A stretch of DNA of 64,000 bases from Rhynochetos jubatus (Eukaryota > Chordata > Aves > Eurypygiformes > Rhynochetidae): the NCBI GenBank assembly GCA_027574665.1, contig CM050651.1, forward strand, positions 9,549,501 through 9,613,500, written 5' to 3'. The notes beneath the pieces are model-generated. The model was given only the letters and a program-made list of their open reading frames with translations, was not told the origin of the DNA and made no database searches. Within the stretch, counting starts at the first letter, position 1, and each line of letters starts with the position of its first letter. Below are positions 49,101 to 61,936 of this stretch, in pieces. The translations under genes were made by a program, and so were the position numbers.

Positions 49101-52100
49101 TCCAGTGAAAACTAGGGAGAGCCAAGAGCTCACGAATGGTACCAGCTGGAGAGCTGGGACTCTGCATGGGGCGTGTGCCTGGCTATTTAATAAACATGTA
49201 TTTATTGGCCATCAGCCTATGCTGCTACAAGCCCAAAGCATGTGACTCATGAAAAGGGCATGGGACAGGCCATCAGGAGCTTCACTGGTTGTCGCTCCAG
49301 TATGATATGAAAGTGTGTATTATTGGGAGTTGTTCTGTCTGCTGCTTCTCCTCTCCAGGAAAAGGTGGACTGCAAGGAGTGCCCTTGATACTATCAGAAG
49401 CCACTGGTGTCCATACCTCATGCTTCCCTTCTGGTGCCATCATATTCTGGCTATAATAACAGTTTGGGGCCAAATAGAGGTTTTGCTCTGTCTTGGTTAC
49501 ATGAATAATTTAATAAAATTGCCTGTGTGTACAACCAGCACTTCATTGACTAACCCTGTGAGGACAGACAGACCAGCATGTTTCATTTAGCTGGGTGGCA
49601 TTGATCTGCATAGCAATTTCAGTGCCATTTGCATACAAAGCATGTGTTGGGCACAATTTTTGTTCTGGCTCCCAGCTGAAAAATTGAATTGCTCTAACGA
49701 GTATGCAACCATTTATAAACAGTAACTTACAAAAAGCTGATAGAACCTAGAAATTGAAATGGCACGAAGACGCACTATGGAAAAAAAGTGGAAACCGTTT
49801 TAAAGGCAGCTAGGTGAATACGTGGGAGAAATGCGAATATCTTTAACGTGGTGCACAGTTAATCTCTAGCAGTGAAATCCTGCATGGATATGGCAACTTG
49901 CAAACCAAAGAGACCAGACCTAATTTCTTATTCTTGGAGGACATGGCTAGAAGGATATTGGCTACTGCTTTTCAGATATGACATGGAAATTATGAATAAG
50001 GTTGGACTCTCCTTTTCTTGCAAGCTGTGAAAACTTATGGTGGGAGACCAACTTCCTTCATTACATCTGTAGATTCCGCTTCCATGTGGAAAGTCTTAAT
50101 TTTCCCAAAAATTTAGCAACTAACTCAAAGTTTACAAAGAGGAGTTAATATTGTCATCTTTTATTGGCTTCTGCATTAATCATAGCATGCTATGTAAGTA
50201 GGAGGAGTTGTGTATTTCTTATACTTTCATATGCTTTAGAAAGCTTTTGCATGTAGAAAGGATGTGCTTTGTCCCGTATGACCACATGCAAATGCTTTTA
50301 ATATTCTGATGATTTGTGTTATAGAACATAAAAACCTCTATCTTCCAAATTTGAGTGGATTTAATTTTTCTTTTTTTCCCCCACTTAACAGATTGCCTAT
50401 TTGCATCATTTTATTATTAGAAACCAAAATAGCTAATTTTAGAAAACGTTAGCAACAGCATAGAATAGTAGTAAGGGTATTAATGCTGCAGAAATGTACC
50501 TGTGAACTTCACAACACTGTAAGAAGTTTTGAAAAAAAATGTTTTCTGCAGAACCTAAATGCTGTGTGCCCTCTAGAGATCACCAGAGGAAGCTCAGGTA
50601 ATCATCCAGAACTGTCTTGTTCTGGGGTGGCTCCTAATCACCAGTGTCTCGAAGGCCTATTCAGGCATGCAGATCCTCTGTGTGCTCTGAATGGTCTGGA
50701 CTGTAAAATGGGTCTACGCAGCAGGTATGATTAACACTTCAGATCACAATAAATATATCCTTACAATTATCAAAGAGGCTAATATTAAAATACAAATGAA
50801 TGGAGTAATAGTTTCTGATCAGAAGACTTTAGTCTAAAAACTGAGGGAAAACCAAATGCACTGAGAAATCCAGTCTGACTTTGTGATGGTGTCAAAACAC
50901 ATGAATATTACAGAACAGCAATCAATTTGTAGGAATTTGAGTCTTTTGCAGTTCCTGTTCTTTTACTCAGGCACAGCTGGTTTCTGCTCTTGCCCAGGTA
51001 CTCCTAAGCCTAGAGAGGAGAATGCGGAGAGACAGGGTGGGAGCAGCCAGAGGGGAACATCATTTACAGCCACAGCATCAGGCAGCCTGCAGGGAGCAGT
51101 CAGAGGAAGGAACGCTTCCTGGTTGAAAAGAGATACTTAAACCAACCCACTGTCTCTATGGGGTATTTCCCAGCTTGATTCACACTCTGATCTCCGGAGG
51201 CTGTGGTCACACATCTCCTCTCGGTGTGGCTGAACCAGCAGAAGAGATGAGTCCCTAAATACTTGCCTCTCCCTTCCAGCCAGAGATTGCTGATCTCCTG
51301 CTGTCCCCAGAACCACACCTAGACACTGCTCCTTTAGTTTGAACACTGTTCTAGTATAAGCTGCTTAAAGCGTTTAAGAAACACTGAGTACTTTGACAAA
51401 GCTGGGTGAGTGGGTTGTACTGGCAGTTGGGGGTGGTAATGTGAAGTAGAGAGGTAGTGAAGGTGCAAAGTAGCTGGAGAGGAGTTAAACTCCGGCTGGC
51501 TTTGCTGCAGCTGTAGCAGGATGTGTGACTGCAACCCTGGGCAGAGAAAAATACCCTTTACCAGAAACTGCTTGTAGGCCAGAGCGTTTTCTCTCAGCTA
51601 AGCAGTAAGCTGGTTGCTCCAGTGATCTCACACAGGTGGTGTGTGGAGCAAGGAGAGAGGAGAGCAACCAGCCTACCTTTGGTTGGTTGCCTACGCACAG
51701 ATTAAAACCCTGAAATTTTGAAAGCTCAGTCTGCAAATATTGGTGTGTGGTTTTAGCAGTTCTGTCTGAAATCCCTCAGTACTGCTCAGCAATGTTTCAC
51801 CTCGCTTTAACCTCTCCCTTTCTTTTGCCACATTTCTAGGGGCTCTAAGGAGGCTGCAGGAATAAATTCTCCCTTACCATGTAAATATAATTTCATGCGC
51901 TTTTCCTAAAACTGAACTGCGAGTGACTGCTTCCATGCTGTGGCTATTCAGTTCTTGCGAGCATCCTCAAGAGCACCAAGTGCTCTGCACAGCATATATC
52001 CAATTCTCTTACGCAAAGATCTCAGGCTGGGTCAGGCACGGTACTCCAGATGAGCTGAAGGTACTGTTATCCAGGAAAGTGCACTTGAGATAAAAGGGGT

Positions 52101-54174
52101 GTTGCTGCTTCAGTGGCAAAGTTTGTGTTAGGTAGCTGATTAAAAAGGAAAGCTGTAAGCAGGGCGCTTGGTCATGCTGCTGCTGGAGAATTTGTCGTCT
52201 GGGAACCTTAGGACAGAATTGCCTAAGGTTGTCACTTGCACTGATCTATCCAGGATTTTGCAATACTGAATGAGACAGAAAAGGGCTGCATTTCTTTTGC
52301 AAGGCTCGTTGCTTTCCTTCTGTAATTTTCTTCATGAGCTGCCACGTGGTGCCGGTGCTGCTGGGGCTCACCTGCCACCCACACGCAGCTGAGGCTCTGA
52401 GAACTGCCACGAGCGTCAGAGCAGCTGAAGCAGGTTGCACCACCGTGAGGTGCACGAAAATGTGCATTGGGAAGGTCTTTCTCTTGAGCGTCATGGTTTG
52501 GAACAGGAGTTATGGCCAGTTGAAGTGGTCTAACAAGAGACAGTGCTCCCTTCGGCTGGGTACTTTGTTTCTTTGAACGTGCACTAGTTGCTGTGTTGGT
52601 TTAAAAAAAAAAAAAGAGGTGACAAATATCTTTCTGCAGAGAAGAAAATCATGTGATGTGTTCTAGTGCTTCAGGACCTTCCAGCGCTAAAACCCCTTGT
52701 CTTGCTAACTTGTTTAAAAGTCCTGTTTCCCAGTGCCATAGGTCTAACTCTTGAAACCCATCCAAATACCTTGTTTCTGCCATGAAACCTTATTTTTTGG
52801 TGCAGGCAGGTTTCGTGGCAGCTGTGAAACTGCTGTGAAACTCCAGCTTGCCCACCTCCTAGGCAGCAAGTCAAAAACCAGCTCTTGAGTTTTACTTGTT
52901 CTTATTTGCTACTGTTGGGGTTTCTTTTTGTAGTACCCCTGCAAATGATTTTGCATTCCTGCTTAATGAAAATACATTCCTGTTATGGTCTCTGTGCTGT
53001 AAATATCAAGAATAAAATTAATCATTTTATGCTATCAGCATGAAATTTGCCACACTTATTTACTCTTATGATTAGGATAGATGGGTATGATTGGATAGTT
53101 TTATCAATTGCCCTTCAAGAATTTCCTCAGAACCTATAGTGTGATTCCTGTGGATGGCGTGTCTGAAAGGCAATAATCATAACTGATAAATTCTTAACTG
53201 CTTTCACATTTTCCGGTAGTTCAAACGAAGAATTTAGTATTTTCTGCTGAAATCAAGAAGTAATCTATTAACAGGTTGTTATACTTTCGAGCCTTGCAGT
53301 TTGCTTTCTGCTCATGAATTACATCTGTATAGATCTGGTTTAAACTGGTTAGGAAATGAAGGTCTGAGCGTGCAAAAGACAGGAGTATTTCTTGAAAACT
53401 TGGGTTGGATCTAGGGCTTTTTGGGCTTTGTTTTAATTATGCCTTCGCCCATTCTCTGAAAGTCATGTTCCACTATTACGGTGTATCAAGTGAATCAGCC
53501 CTAACTGCTAGTTAGTTCTGTGAATTTGGAGCAAGCCCTTCAGTGCACCCAAGTCCTGTGTGTCCTTAGCAGAGAGATTGAAAGACACAAACTTTCCCAC
53601 CAAACAAATACCATTTTAGTGTTCACGACAGAGCGATATGTACAAGACGTGAATGTTTTTGAAAGGAACTTTCAGGGAAAAAAAAGTTGAAAATGTATGT
53701 GACGTATCTGTTATGAAGTGTTACATAAAACGTGCCATCAGAAACGTTTGTGAACTGAGCACCTTGTTTTGGAGTTTAAAACCAATTTAATAATTTGTAT
53801 TGCTTTTTTTTTAATAGTTGAATATAAAATTCTTGAAACTGTGAGCAGATGGGCTTGAGGGCACATATAATCTGTCTTCATATAATCCCGAAAAGGGTTG
53901 ACTTGGATTTTGTAGGCAAAAGGTAGTAAAATTCATGAAGTCTGCTTAAGTACTTTAAACGAGTTTCTGCCACAAAGCACTGAGAGGTTGCCTGTGACAC
54001 TGCTCTGGTGCTCTCTGGTTGTGTACCAGGAAGGGAGGTAACAGGAGCTCTGTGAGGCTCTAGCTCTGCTGTCTGCGTTAGCACCTTCAGAAGACAGCTG
54101 ACAAATGTTACCTTCTGTGAGCTTCAGGTTTTGCTGTAACAAACCTGGTAACGTTGGGATTTCTTTCTAAGCAG

Positions 54175-54307
54175 GTGTGAAAGTAAAGAGCTTGATGTTG
54201 AAATAAGGAACCTGATAGAGAAGAACAACAATTACCAGTCGTGTGAGGACCCCGAACCTATTGCCCAAGAGAGTCTGAACCCTCAGAGAACTTCATGTTC
54301 CCTTAAG
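54175..54307 (+). CDS. Candidate coding exon continuing the TNIP-like segment
   Basis: The segment is 133 bp, with acceptor ttctttctaagcag and donor AAG|gtaaat. The first G completes the arginine codon split at the end of 44797-44882. The rest reads CESKELDVEIRNLIEKNNN and then a polar, proline-containing tail ending SCSLK, in phase 0. The VEIRNLI part can be set against LELKKLL of TNIP1 after a one-residue shift. A coiled coil followed by a polar linker is the order seen in ABIN proteins. No canonical ABIN homology domain 1 (the ELLEVNxQWDQ region) was found in the window, so if this is TNIP3 the diagnostic part lies further downstream. Confidence 0.4.
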
Positions 54308-55508
54308 GTAAATGCAGTTTGCTTTTGCAATATTTATTTGCCAGGAAAGAGCATTCGGGGGATGTTCCGTGGAGGCCTTGATTATGCATGAAACTTTTTG
54401 ATTTCTGAAATGATGCAATCAACTAGCTACACTTTTTTTTCTCTATTTTTGATCTGATATAGCTACTTTCTGTTACGAGGAAAAATGAGGGAGAACATAC
54501 ATTTTATAGTGCTTTAAAGGGTGAGCTAAACATACTGACTATCCAGAGTGCCACCCTCTGTAGCCAGCTGTGCCTTTTGGATAACACAGATGCACAAAGC
54601 TGTGTCCCCCAAGAACACTGACATTTCTTTAGATTGGTATGTTTGATTTAACTGAGGATGAGCAGAGGTGTGGGAGACAAAGATCTTTGGGAGTGACAGA
54701 AAGGCTTTTAGATAAATAGGAAGAAAGCAGAAGAAAAATGATGATTCACACCCACACTTCTGTGGTGCTACAAACAGAAAATTGTAAGCCACCTGCTAAG
54801 ATGGTCGTCTTTCCTTGTACTGAAGCAGTGGTTAACAAGCATGACAGAAACTTGTTTTACGTTTCCCTCTCAGTTTCCCTCCTCTCCCCTGAGGTAGCAA
54901 GCTGCTTTTAATTGTGCCATAGGAGGACAAAAGAAATTCCTATTTTCTGCAAGCTGGGAAAGGGAGGAGTGAGAGGTGTGGAGGAGAGGAGTGATTAAGC
55001 TGTGAATGCCATCCACCTGCCAGGGATGACACACTTACCTGCCTGTGTGACTGCTACAGGCTGGGGAAGGAAACCTCTGAAGGCTGTGCCTGAGGCGTGA
55101 TGCAGGAAGCTGCTGCGGAGGTAAAGGAGAGATGACTCTCTTCTATGAAATCCGAAATTACACATAGCTCCTTTCACATGTAAACCGCCATCTCCAAAAT
55201 GACTCATGACCTCAGGGCATGAAGCTGAGCTGAGCCTAAGGAGATGCCCCAGAGTCAGACTAGTGGGATTAGAAACAGTGAGAGAGAAGCCACAGACAGA
55301 AACGGGGATTCCCGGCCCCAGGGGAGGAATAAGCACAGAAGTCAGTGCAGAATCAAGTAGCACTGAGCTATGAGATTACAGGGCAGAACAGCAAGCCACA
55401 AATAGTCTGTGGAAACACCTGGTCCCCCATGTTAGCCTCCCTCCAACAGAAGGAGATGTAGGGAAGGATTTAGGGCTTGTGGGGAGGAAAAAGACAGGAT
55501 GTGCTTAC

Positions 55509-55611
55509 CTCAACTGTTTCCGTGAAGTGCTTCAGCTCTTCACACGGAATACCATGGCAGTATTTCATCTGTAGTGCTTTTATGCTTTTTGCATCTATAG
55601 CACTTCTCTGC
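55509..55611 (-). other. Exon-like open segment on the minus strand
   Basis: Read on the minus strand, a C/T-rich acceptor (cacccccccttttacag) precedes 103 bp that end at a donor GAG|gtaagc. One frame is open throughout (phase 2 in, phase 0 out) and reads QRSAIDAKSIKALQMKYCHG, then IPCEELKHFTETVE. The composition is protein-like, with two cysteines. I recognise no family. It lies in a putative intron of the + strand candidate gene, so it would belong to an antisense transcript. Confidence 0.25.
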
Positions 55612-58197
55612 CTGTAAAAGGGGGGGGTGTGTGTAGTTTTCATAGGTTAAAGCAGGACGGTTTACGATATTTCCGCACTAAAAATATACTGGCTATTTTT
55701 TATTTATACTTTTAAGTCACACAGCTTTTACTTGGCTTGTTATTGACTTGGACTTTGAGTGACATATTAGGGGTACATGTATCAGATTGTGTTTTGGAAA
55801 AGGAGGTAATATTTTTAACAAACCTACTATACTTTCAGTTACAAAGGTTATAAAATAGTATTAAAAAAACCCCAAAACAAACAGAAAATGTCAGTTTGTG
55901 AAATGAAATGCTGATTTATACCTAAAATGAGTGGATAATTCTATATTTATGAATTAGAAAAAGGTTAATAATGAAACAAAAATGTACCCTTCCCTTTAAT
56001 GCAGGTGATTCATCAGGAAGTTGTTTGGCAGAGCCAGAAAGTAATTTTTTTTCCTAGAGTGAAGAGTATAAATTGCATGCTGCAGAATGGCATTTCCTTC
56101 TGAGCTTAAATCACTTTTGAGACTGTTATTTGGAAATGCCTGTAAAAAAATTCCCTTTTTCACCAGGATTTTTCCCCATAAAAATGCATAGTATTATTGT
56201 GTTTTTAAAGGCAAATATTTGAGAAAGAGAAAATGTAGGTTTGCAGAATGAACTAATTCTCTGCACATCCTTCAGCCTGTGATTCCTTTATCTGTAGTAC
56301 TTTAATTCATCTTGTCTTGATGCTATGTTCCCTGTTCCTGGAGAGGGAAAAGAGAGAAGGGATTATGGGGAAACATCCTTGCAGGCAGGTCGTAGCAATT
56401 AGAGCCTGTGGGTGTACTTGCGTCCGTGACACCCACATATGGTTCATTGGGCTAGTATAAGGGACTTGAGTGCCTGTCTCCCTGTATGTAGTTTGTCTAG
56501 GTAAGCAAACTGTCTGGGGTGTCTTAAATGTGAAGCTGAAATGAGGGCTGAGGCATTAGTGTGCTATGTCTTATACCGAGGGGGAAACTGAAGGCCAAAA
56601 GGATCAAACGATAGGCTATTTTAATATAAGAAATCAAAGAAAACTATTTCTTACCACAAAAAAGCAGCTTCTTTTTCAAATTTAAGTATAAAGCTGCCTA
56701 CACTCAACTGGAGAAAGCTAGACTAAATATTATGCATCAAAATACAAATATTAGTAGAAGTTACTAATGCAGTGTTTTCAGTATGTTTAGGGCTTCTTCA
56801 AGATTTTACACAAGAAGGGTGTTTTCTGGCGGAGATGAGGGTAAATATATGTATCAAATAGAGAGGGAAGAATAGCAACTAAAATAATTAGTGGTGTGTC
56901 AACGTAAAGTGGACAGATATAATGTTTGTTATAGGCTTAATTGGTTAAAAAACACCAAAAAGCTTTCAAGCACCTAAATGATTTTGGATGTGAACTGAGA
57001 AAGAAACAATTTTTGTTTAAGGGCTGTCTATACTTGTAACACCTATGTTGTAAAACTCAAAATAGCCTGTTTGCTAATTACAAATGATCATCCAATTATT
57101 GTTCCATGAAACTGGGTTTTTCATCCTCAGACCTGAGTTTGCCAATGCTTAGTAGCCATGCCTTTATGATTAGTCTTATTGGTGGTGATGGAAAACAGTG
57201 GATAAAGGAAATCCTGAAACAGAAGCCTGTGCTATGTTTTACTTACTCAGGAACCACAAGTTGCTCTAATTTTATCTGGTTCTCACATATTAAGGCACAC
57301 ATTGCTTCTGCGTATTTTTCTGTCAGCGTGAGTACCTAACCAAACAGCACACAAGGTTGAGGCTGACATACTTACCGAAGGGAAAATCTCTTTCTAGCAC
57401 ACTTCTCTGGGTGAAGCACGTGGACTAGGTTTAGACAGGAAGAGGTAGATTCTTCATCTGATTTACGAGCTGTTCTTATTCTTCAACTAAAATCTCTCAT
57501 TTTTTACCATTTCACCATGTGCACCAGAACGGGAAAAGGGGCTGCAGTGGATACCACTGGCATAGTAAAAGCAGCAGGAATACAGCCAAAAGCAAAGTTC
57601 CACCAAAATGTAAGCAAACAGAAGTCTCCCCAGAAACCATCAAATTTTAACCCATGGAATCTCAGGGTAAATATAGCTTCTACAGTTCTGCATCTGAACA
57701 GCACAATAAATAAAAACCAACCAAACAAGACCAATAAATCTCACAGCAGATACCTGGTAGGAAAGAAAACAAAATAAAACATGATTTTACCATTTTGTCA
57801 TCATCAAGGAAAGCTTGACTTTTACCTAAATCAAGCTTTTTAATGGCTCTTGATTTCTCTGCAGTTACTAAACAGAAGGAACTTTCAGAAGTGACTAGTG
57901 GCTTTCATGATCTTAATTTGTGGGTGCCTGTCTTGTAATACTGTAACAGAAGCCTTTCCCAGAATAAAGATCCAACACTCTGAAAATGCAAAATCTTATC
58001 ATGTTGTGGTGCTGATGTTCGTGAGAAGATTTGGTGCTGGCCACAGCCCCAAGGCTTTGATTTTTCTCCCATTGCAAGCTTCCCAAAGATGACTAAAAGG
58101 CTTTTACACTCAGAAAGGTCAGGTCTTCCTAGAATGCAAACTGAAATTGTCATTTTTAAATGAGGAGGGGGGAAATCCAACCTCAAAGCTGCTACTA

Positions 58198-58266
58198 ATA
58201 GAAATCACAGGAAATAGAAAGTAATTAATTAAAAATAATAATTAATAGAAATAGAAATAAATAAAA
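58198..58266 (+). repeat. AT-rich AATAGAAAT-type tract
   Basis: Repeated aatagaaat and aattaat words over about 70 bp. Confidence 0.75.
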
Positions 58267-60079
58267 TACTTTGAAGCAGCTCAGCCCACTTTGCCCTTGC
58301 AGACAGGGTTGTATGCTGCCACTTGGGAGTTAACTCAGTGAGTTTCTGAGGGGCAGCAAATCCAGCCCGCTCCCATTTGCTTCCTGGGAAGCTTTTCCCC
58401 TATCTGGTGGCTGACTGGCTTAATCCTGCTCCCCACAGCAGCCTTTCTACAGGAGCTTCTAACTCCCAGGTCCTTGCCAGGCATTTCTGGCAGCCACACT
58501 CCAAAGTATCTGAAACTTTCTTCCCTGAGTGTGCTCAGACTGATTGCCCTAAAAAAGAGGATGTGTCTCCCTTCAGCCCAGCCTTTAAAGTAATACAAGA
58601 CAGCTATGAACAAAAATGAAAGATAAACCAGGTATCATCCATCATAATGATCAGAGCTGCCTGATGAGTTTTGAAAAATACATGGCCAGTTCTCTTCGGT
58701 CACCATGGCATGTGGCATGGACAAAAATCATACATGTCAAGGATGTTGCTTCCTAGGCTAAGTACATGAATATGAATGGGGAGAAAAAAAGGAGTGTGAG
58801 GAGTGGGAGAAAGTTAGGTGAAGGTCTTACTAAGAATTTATGCTGATTAAGAGAATTTAAATGTTTTAAATTATGGTTCACAGACATTACAGAAGGTTTC
58901 TGACTAATAGTCAAACTTTCAGGTGTAGGTTTTCTGACTATAATATTTTCTTAATACATTTAATCATGTTTTGATCAGTGACTGTAATAGAGCTAGAGCG
59001 CTGCAAGCCAAGGAACAGAAGGGCTCACGTGGACATTAAGGAAGCATTTTTATAATACACACAGAAGAGAAATTATCAGCCACTCTTCTAGGAGGAGCCA
59101 GATCTGACCAGCTCTCCAAAGACAGAAAGTGATCATTCTTGTATTAACTCCATTTTCTTAAGCTATTGAATTTCACTTGTTTGTTTGGAGAGCAGACTCT
59201 GCTCTCTTTCTCACCTTGTTTTCCATGTTTACTCAAACTATGCTCAAATGTTAAGAAAAGTTTATTTATATTCAGTGGTAGTTGATGCTACAATTACATG
59301 TCACAGCCCAGCAGCAGTAATGATGTGGGTTTTTTCCCCTTTGGGATGGATAGAAGGAATATGGGAAGGAAGTGACTTTCTGGAGAGAGTGAAAGGAGAA
59401 GTAAGGGATGAGATACAGATGAGAAGAGAATGTAAGTTACTTACGATCTTGCTCTAAAAAGTGTGATGGACCCCAGCTAGGTAAAGTTCTGTATGTCTCT
59501 GTATTTTAGGGAGGCTATGAAAAGTAACACAACGCCTTCCCCTGCAGACTACGATGTGGGTTTACATTGGTTTACGGAGAAGTCAGAGGCAGTTACACTG
59601 TAAAAGGTTGCCAAGTTTGTGTTTCTCCACTCAGACTATTCCCTGCAGTCTGTTTTCTTGTGATTTTTTTTTTTTTTAAATGTAACCAGTAAATGCCATG
59701 ACAGACTGGCTTGTTCACTTAAAGAGGAAGAGGTGAAATAATCAGGGGAATAAGGGTTCATGCAAGCATTAGTTTGGGACTTACAAAACTTGCTGACCAG
59801 TTTGTCATTGCTATTACATCGCATTTAGCCAGTCTTCATTTTGCATGTTAGTGGCCAAAGTAGGTATGGTTTCACCACACTAAAATCTGGGTTTTAGTTG
59901 TCTGTGAGAAGTGTGTGACTAGATTTTCCCCACAAGCCCTTTACTGCAGTGTTAGAGACGGTGCTTATGGGCATGGCAGTGTCCAGCACGTATGTAGTCA
60001 GGGATACTGCCCGTGTCTGAGATGCCATTTTGGTCCATAGCTACAAGAGTGGTACAGGCAGCTCCTGGGGAGCACTCAC

Positions 60080-60179
60080 CTTTGTTAGCACTGATAGATA
60101 TCCTCTCAGCCCAGTGGGCGGCTGACATCATTCCCACAGTGCAGAACAGGCACACTTGGGTTCTCCTTGGGGATCTTTT
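60080..60179 (-). other. Weak exon-like segment on the minus strand
   Basis: On the minus strand a weak acceptor (gtctacag) precedes 100 bp, open in one frame, ending in a strong donor AACAAAG|gtgagt. An ATG ATG pair inside could start MMSAAHWAERISISANK. The phase (1 out) does not match the minus-strand segment at 55509-55611, so the two are not obviously one gene. Confidence 0.12.
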
Positions 60180-60993
60180 CTGTAGACATTTACCAAACAG
60201 TGCAAAACCTAGCAAACATATGCTGCCTTGCCTTTGGACAACACTGCTAAGTCTGTGATTTTCTCCAAAATTTACTTTCCTGGTGTTTGGTGCAGATTTG
60301 TTCACTCTTCGCAGACACCCTCTCTTGCTTCCTGTGAAGCTCCCTGTGGTTGTGTAGCACTAGGAAAAATTTTCCTCCAAAACCTTTAACTGGTCTGCTT
60401 ATGTTTTTGCAGGCTGGAAAATTTTAACAGCTTTTTGAAAGTTTGCTTGGATCTGTAAGTAGTTTTTTAGGTTTGCAATGCATTTACAGCCTGGTCTTCA
60501 CCTACAATTCTCCAAGCAATCTAAAACTACGGATTTCAAAAGCTTCCAACTAAGTGTAAATGCCTTATAAATATTTTTCTTTTTTTGGATTTTGAAGTGT
60601 GATGGTTGTCAAATAGAATCCTTCTTTCAAGGATGTTGATATATCCAATCTCTGAAGTGCTGTTGTACAGTTAAGTTCTTCATTGTGTAGCAGTAGTAGT
60701 AGGTAGTGTATAAACAAATGTAGTGTCTTTACCTCCACAGTACCAAAGAAAATTAACATTGTCATCTCCTTGTTTTTCCTTTCAATGCTATTAACTATTT
60801 TCATAGAGACAGACAACAATTTTGCTTCAACCTCTCTCAGTTTTTGCTGGAAGAATACCACCGCCTTTGAAGAGCTTGGGCTTTCATTCCCTAGTCATTG
60901 CCATTTCTTCTATTCATATAGATTTCAGACATACTCTACTCTTTCCAGTATCCCATATTATTTTTATATAGCAACCAGGACAGAAAAGCAGTT

Positions 60994-61008
60994 GGGAGGG
61001 AGGGAGGG
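60994..61008 (+). repeat. (GGGA)4 tract, G-quadruplex motif
   Basis: Four GGG runs separated by single A bases, the tightest canonical G-quadruplex pattern on the + strand. Confidence 0.9.
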
Positions 61009-61439
61009 AACAAGGTACCGGTCTCCCATGGAGCTGCTTGCACAACTGACCAGCACCGTTATTCTTGACCAGCATGTTGTCGCCCTTGAGATGTCTTGTC
61101 CTATCAAGTCTCTTAAAAGGCATTTGACTTGCTCTATGTGAAGAGGCATCAGCATTGTCCATGTCAATGCTAAGCTTGCCTAGCTAGGTGCTGAAGAGCC
61201 CTTAATGTCATTTCTGTTCTGTCGTTGATTGGTAGCAGGGAGCAATACGTCTTTCAACCAAGACGGTAATGTTAGGTGAAAGGTTTGCCCAGTAAGTGAG
61301 GCCAGTATAAATTGCGTTCACTGACAGTGCCAACCTGCATGCAAACAACAGCTGTTTCAGCAATCAGCAAAGCTTGGCTCAAAGCTCGTATGCATAGCCC
61401 TGTGTGGGAAGGAGAAGACAATGAAACTCATGGGTTGAG

Positions 61440-61936
61440 ATAAGAACAGTTTAATACTTGACAGTAAATGAATAAAATAATGATAATAATAATAGTAACA
61501 ACACTAATAATACTAGCATCAATACTAATAATATGTAATGAAAATAAGGGAAAGGAAAACAAATGATTCAGCTTCTCACTACCCACCAGCTGACACTCAG
61601 CCTGAGTGGCGAGAGCCAGAGCAAGCCCATGAGAGACACACACCTCCAGCTCACTCCCCTCAACTTAAATACTGAGTGTGACATTTTGTGGAATAAAATG
61701 CCCCTTTGGTCAGTTTGGGTCAGCTGTCCTGCCTGTGTCCCCTCCCAGCTTCTTGAAGCTGGGAACACAGGTGCAGTATCAGAAACTGAAAAAGTCCTTG
61801 AGTTGATAGAAACATTGCTTAGCAACAACTAAAGACATCAGTTTGTTTTCAATGTTCTTCTCAGCAGAACCAAAGTGTAGCCTCATACTAGCTACTGTGA
61901 CTAATATGAACTTTATTCCAACTAAAACCGGCACAT
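61440..61936. mobile_element. Avian endogenous-retrovirus LTR-like sequence
   Basis: A TAA-rich tract (61464-61535) is followed by blocks that recur in bird genomes as part of ERV LTRs: cctttggtcagtttgggtcagctgtcctg, tgtgtcccctcccagcttcttg, aaagtccttgagttgat, gcttagcaacaactaaagacatcag and a closing actaaaaccggcaca. It is diverged. No retroviral coding region is seen in the flanks, so it looks like a solo element. Opposed ORFs at 61563-61832 fall inside it and are not genes. Orientation and ends are uncertain. Confidence 0.65.

Noticed and set aside
55000-55363. Minus-strand 122-codon ORF with a cag|gtaagtg donor
   Set aside because: The only acceptor-like site before the donor would give a 22-bp exon. 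The longer ORF has low-complexity composition and no homology.
58377-58619. + strand 80-codon ORF with an acceptor-like ccccacag
   Set aside because: There is no donor in a suitable place and a fully overlapping minus-strand ORF. No homology is recognised.
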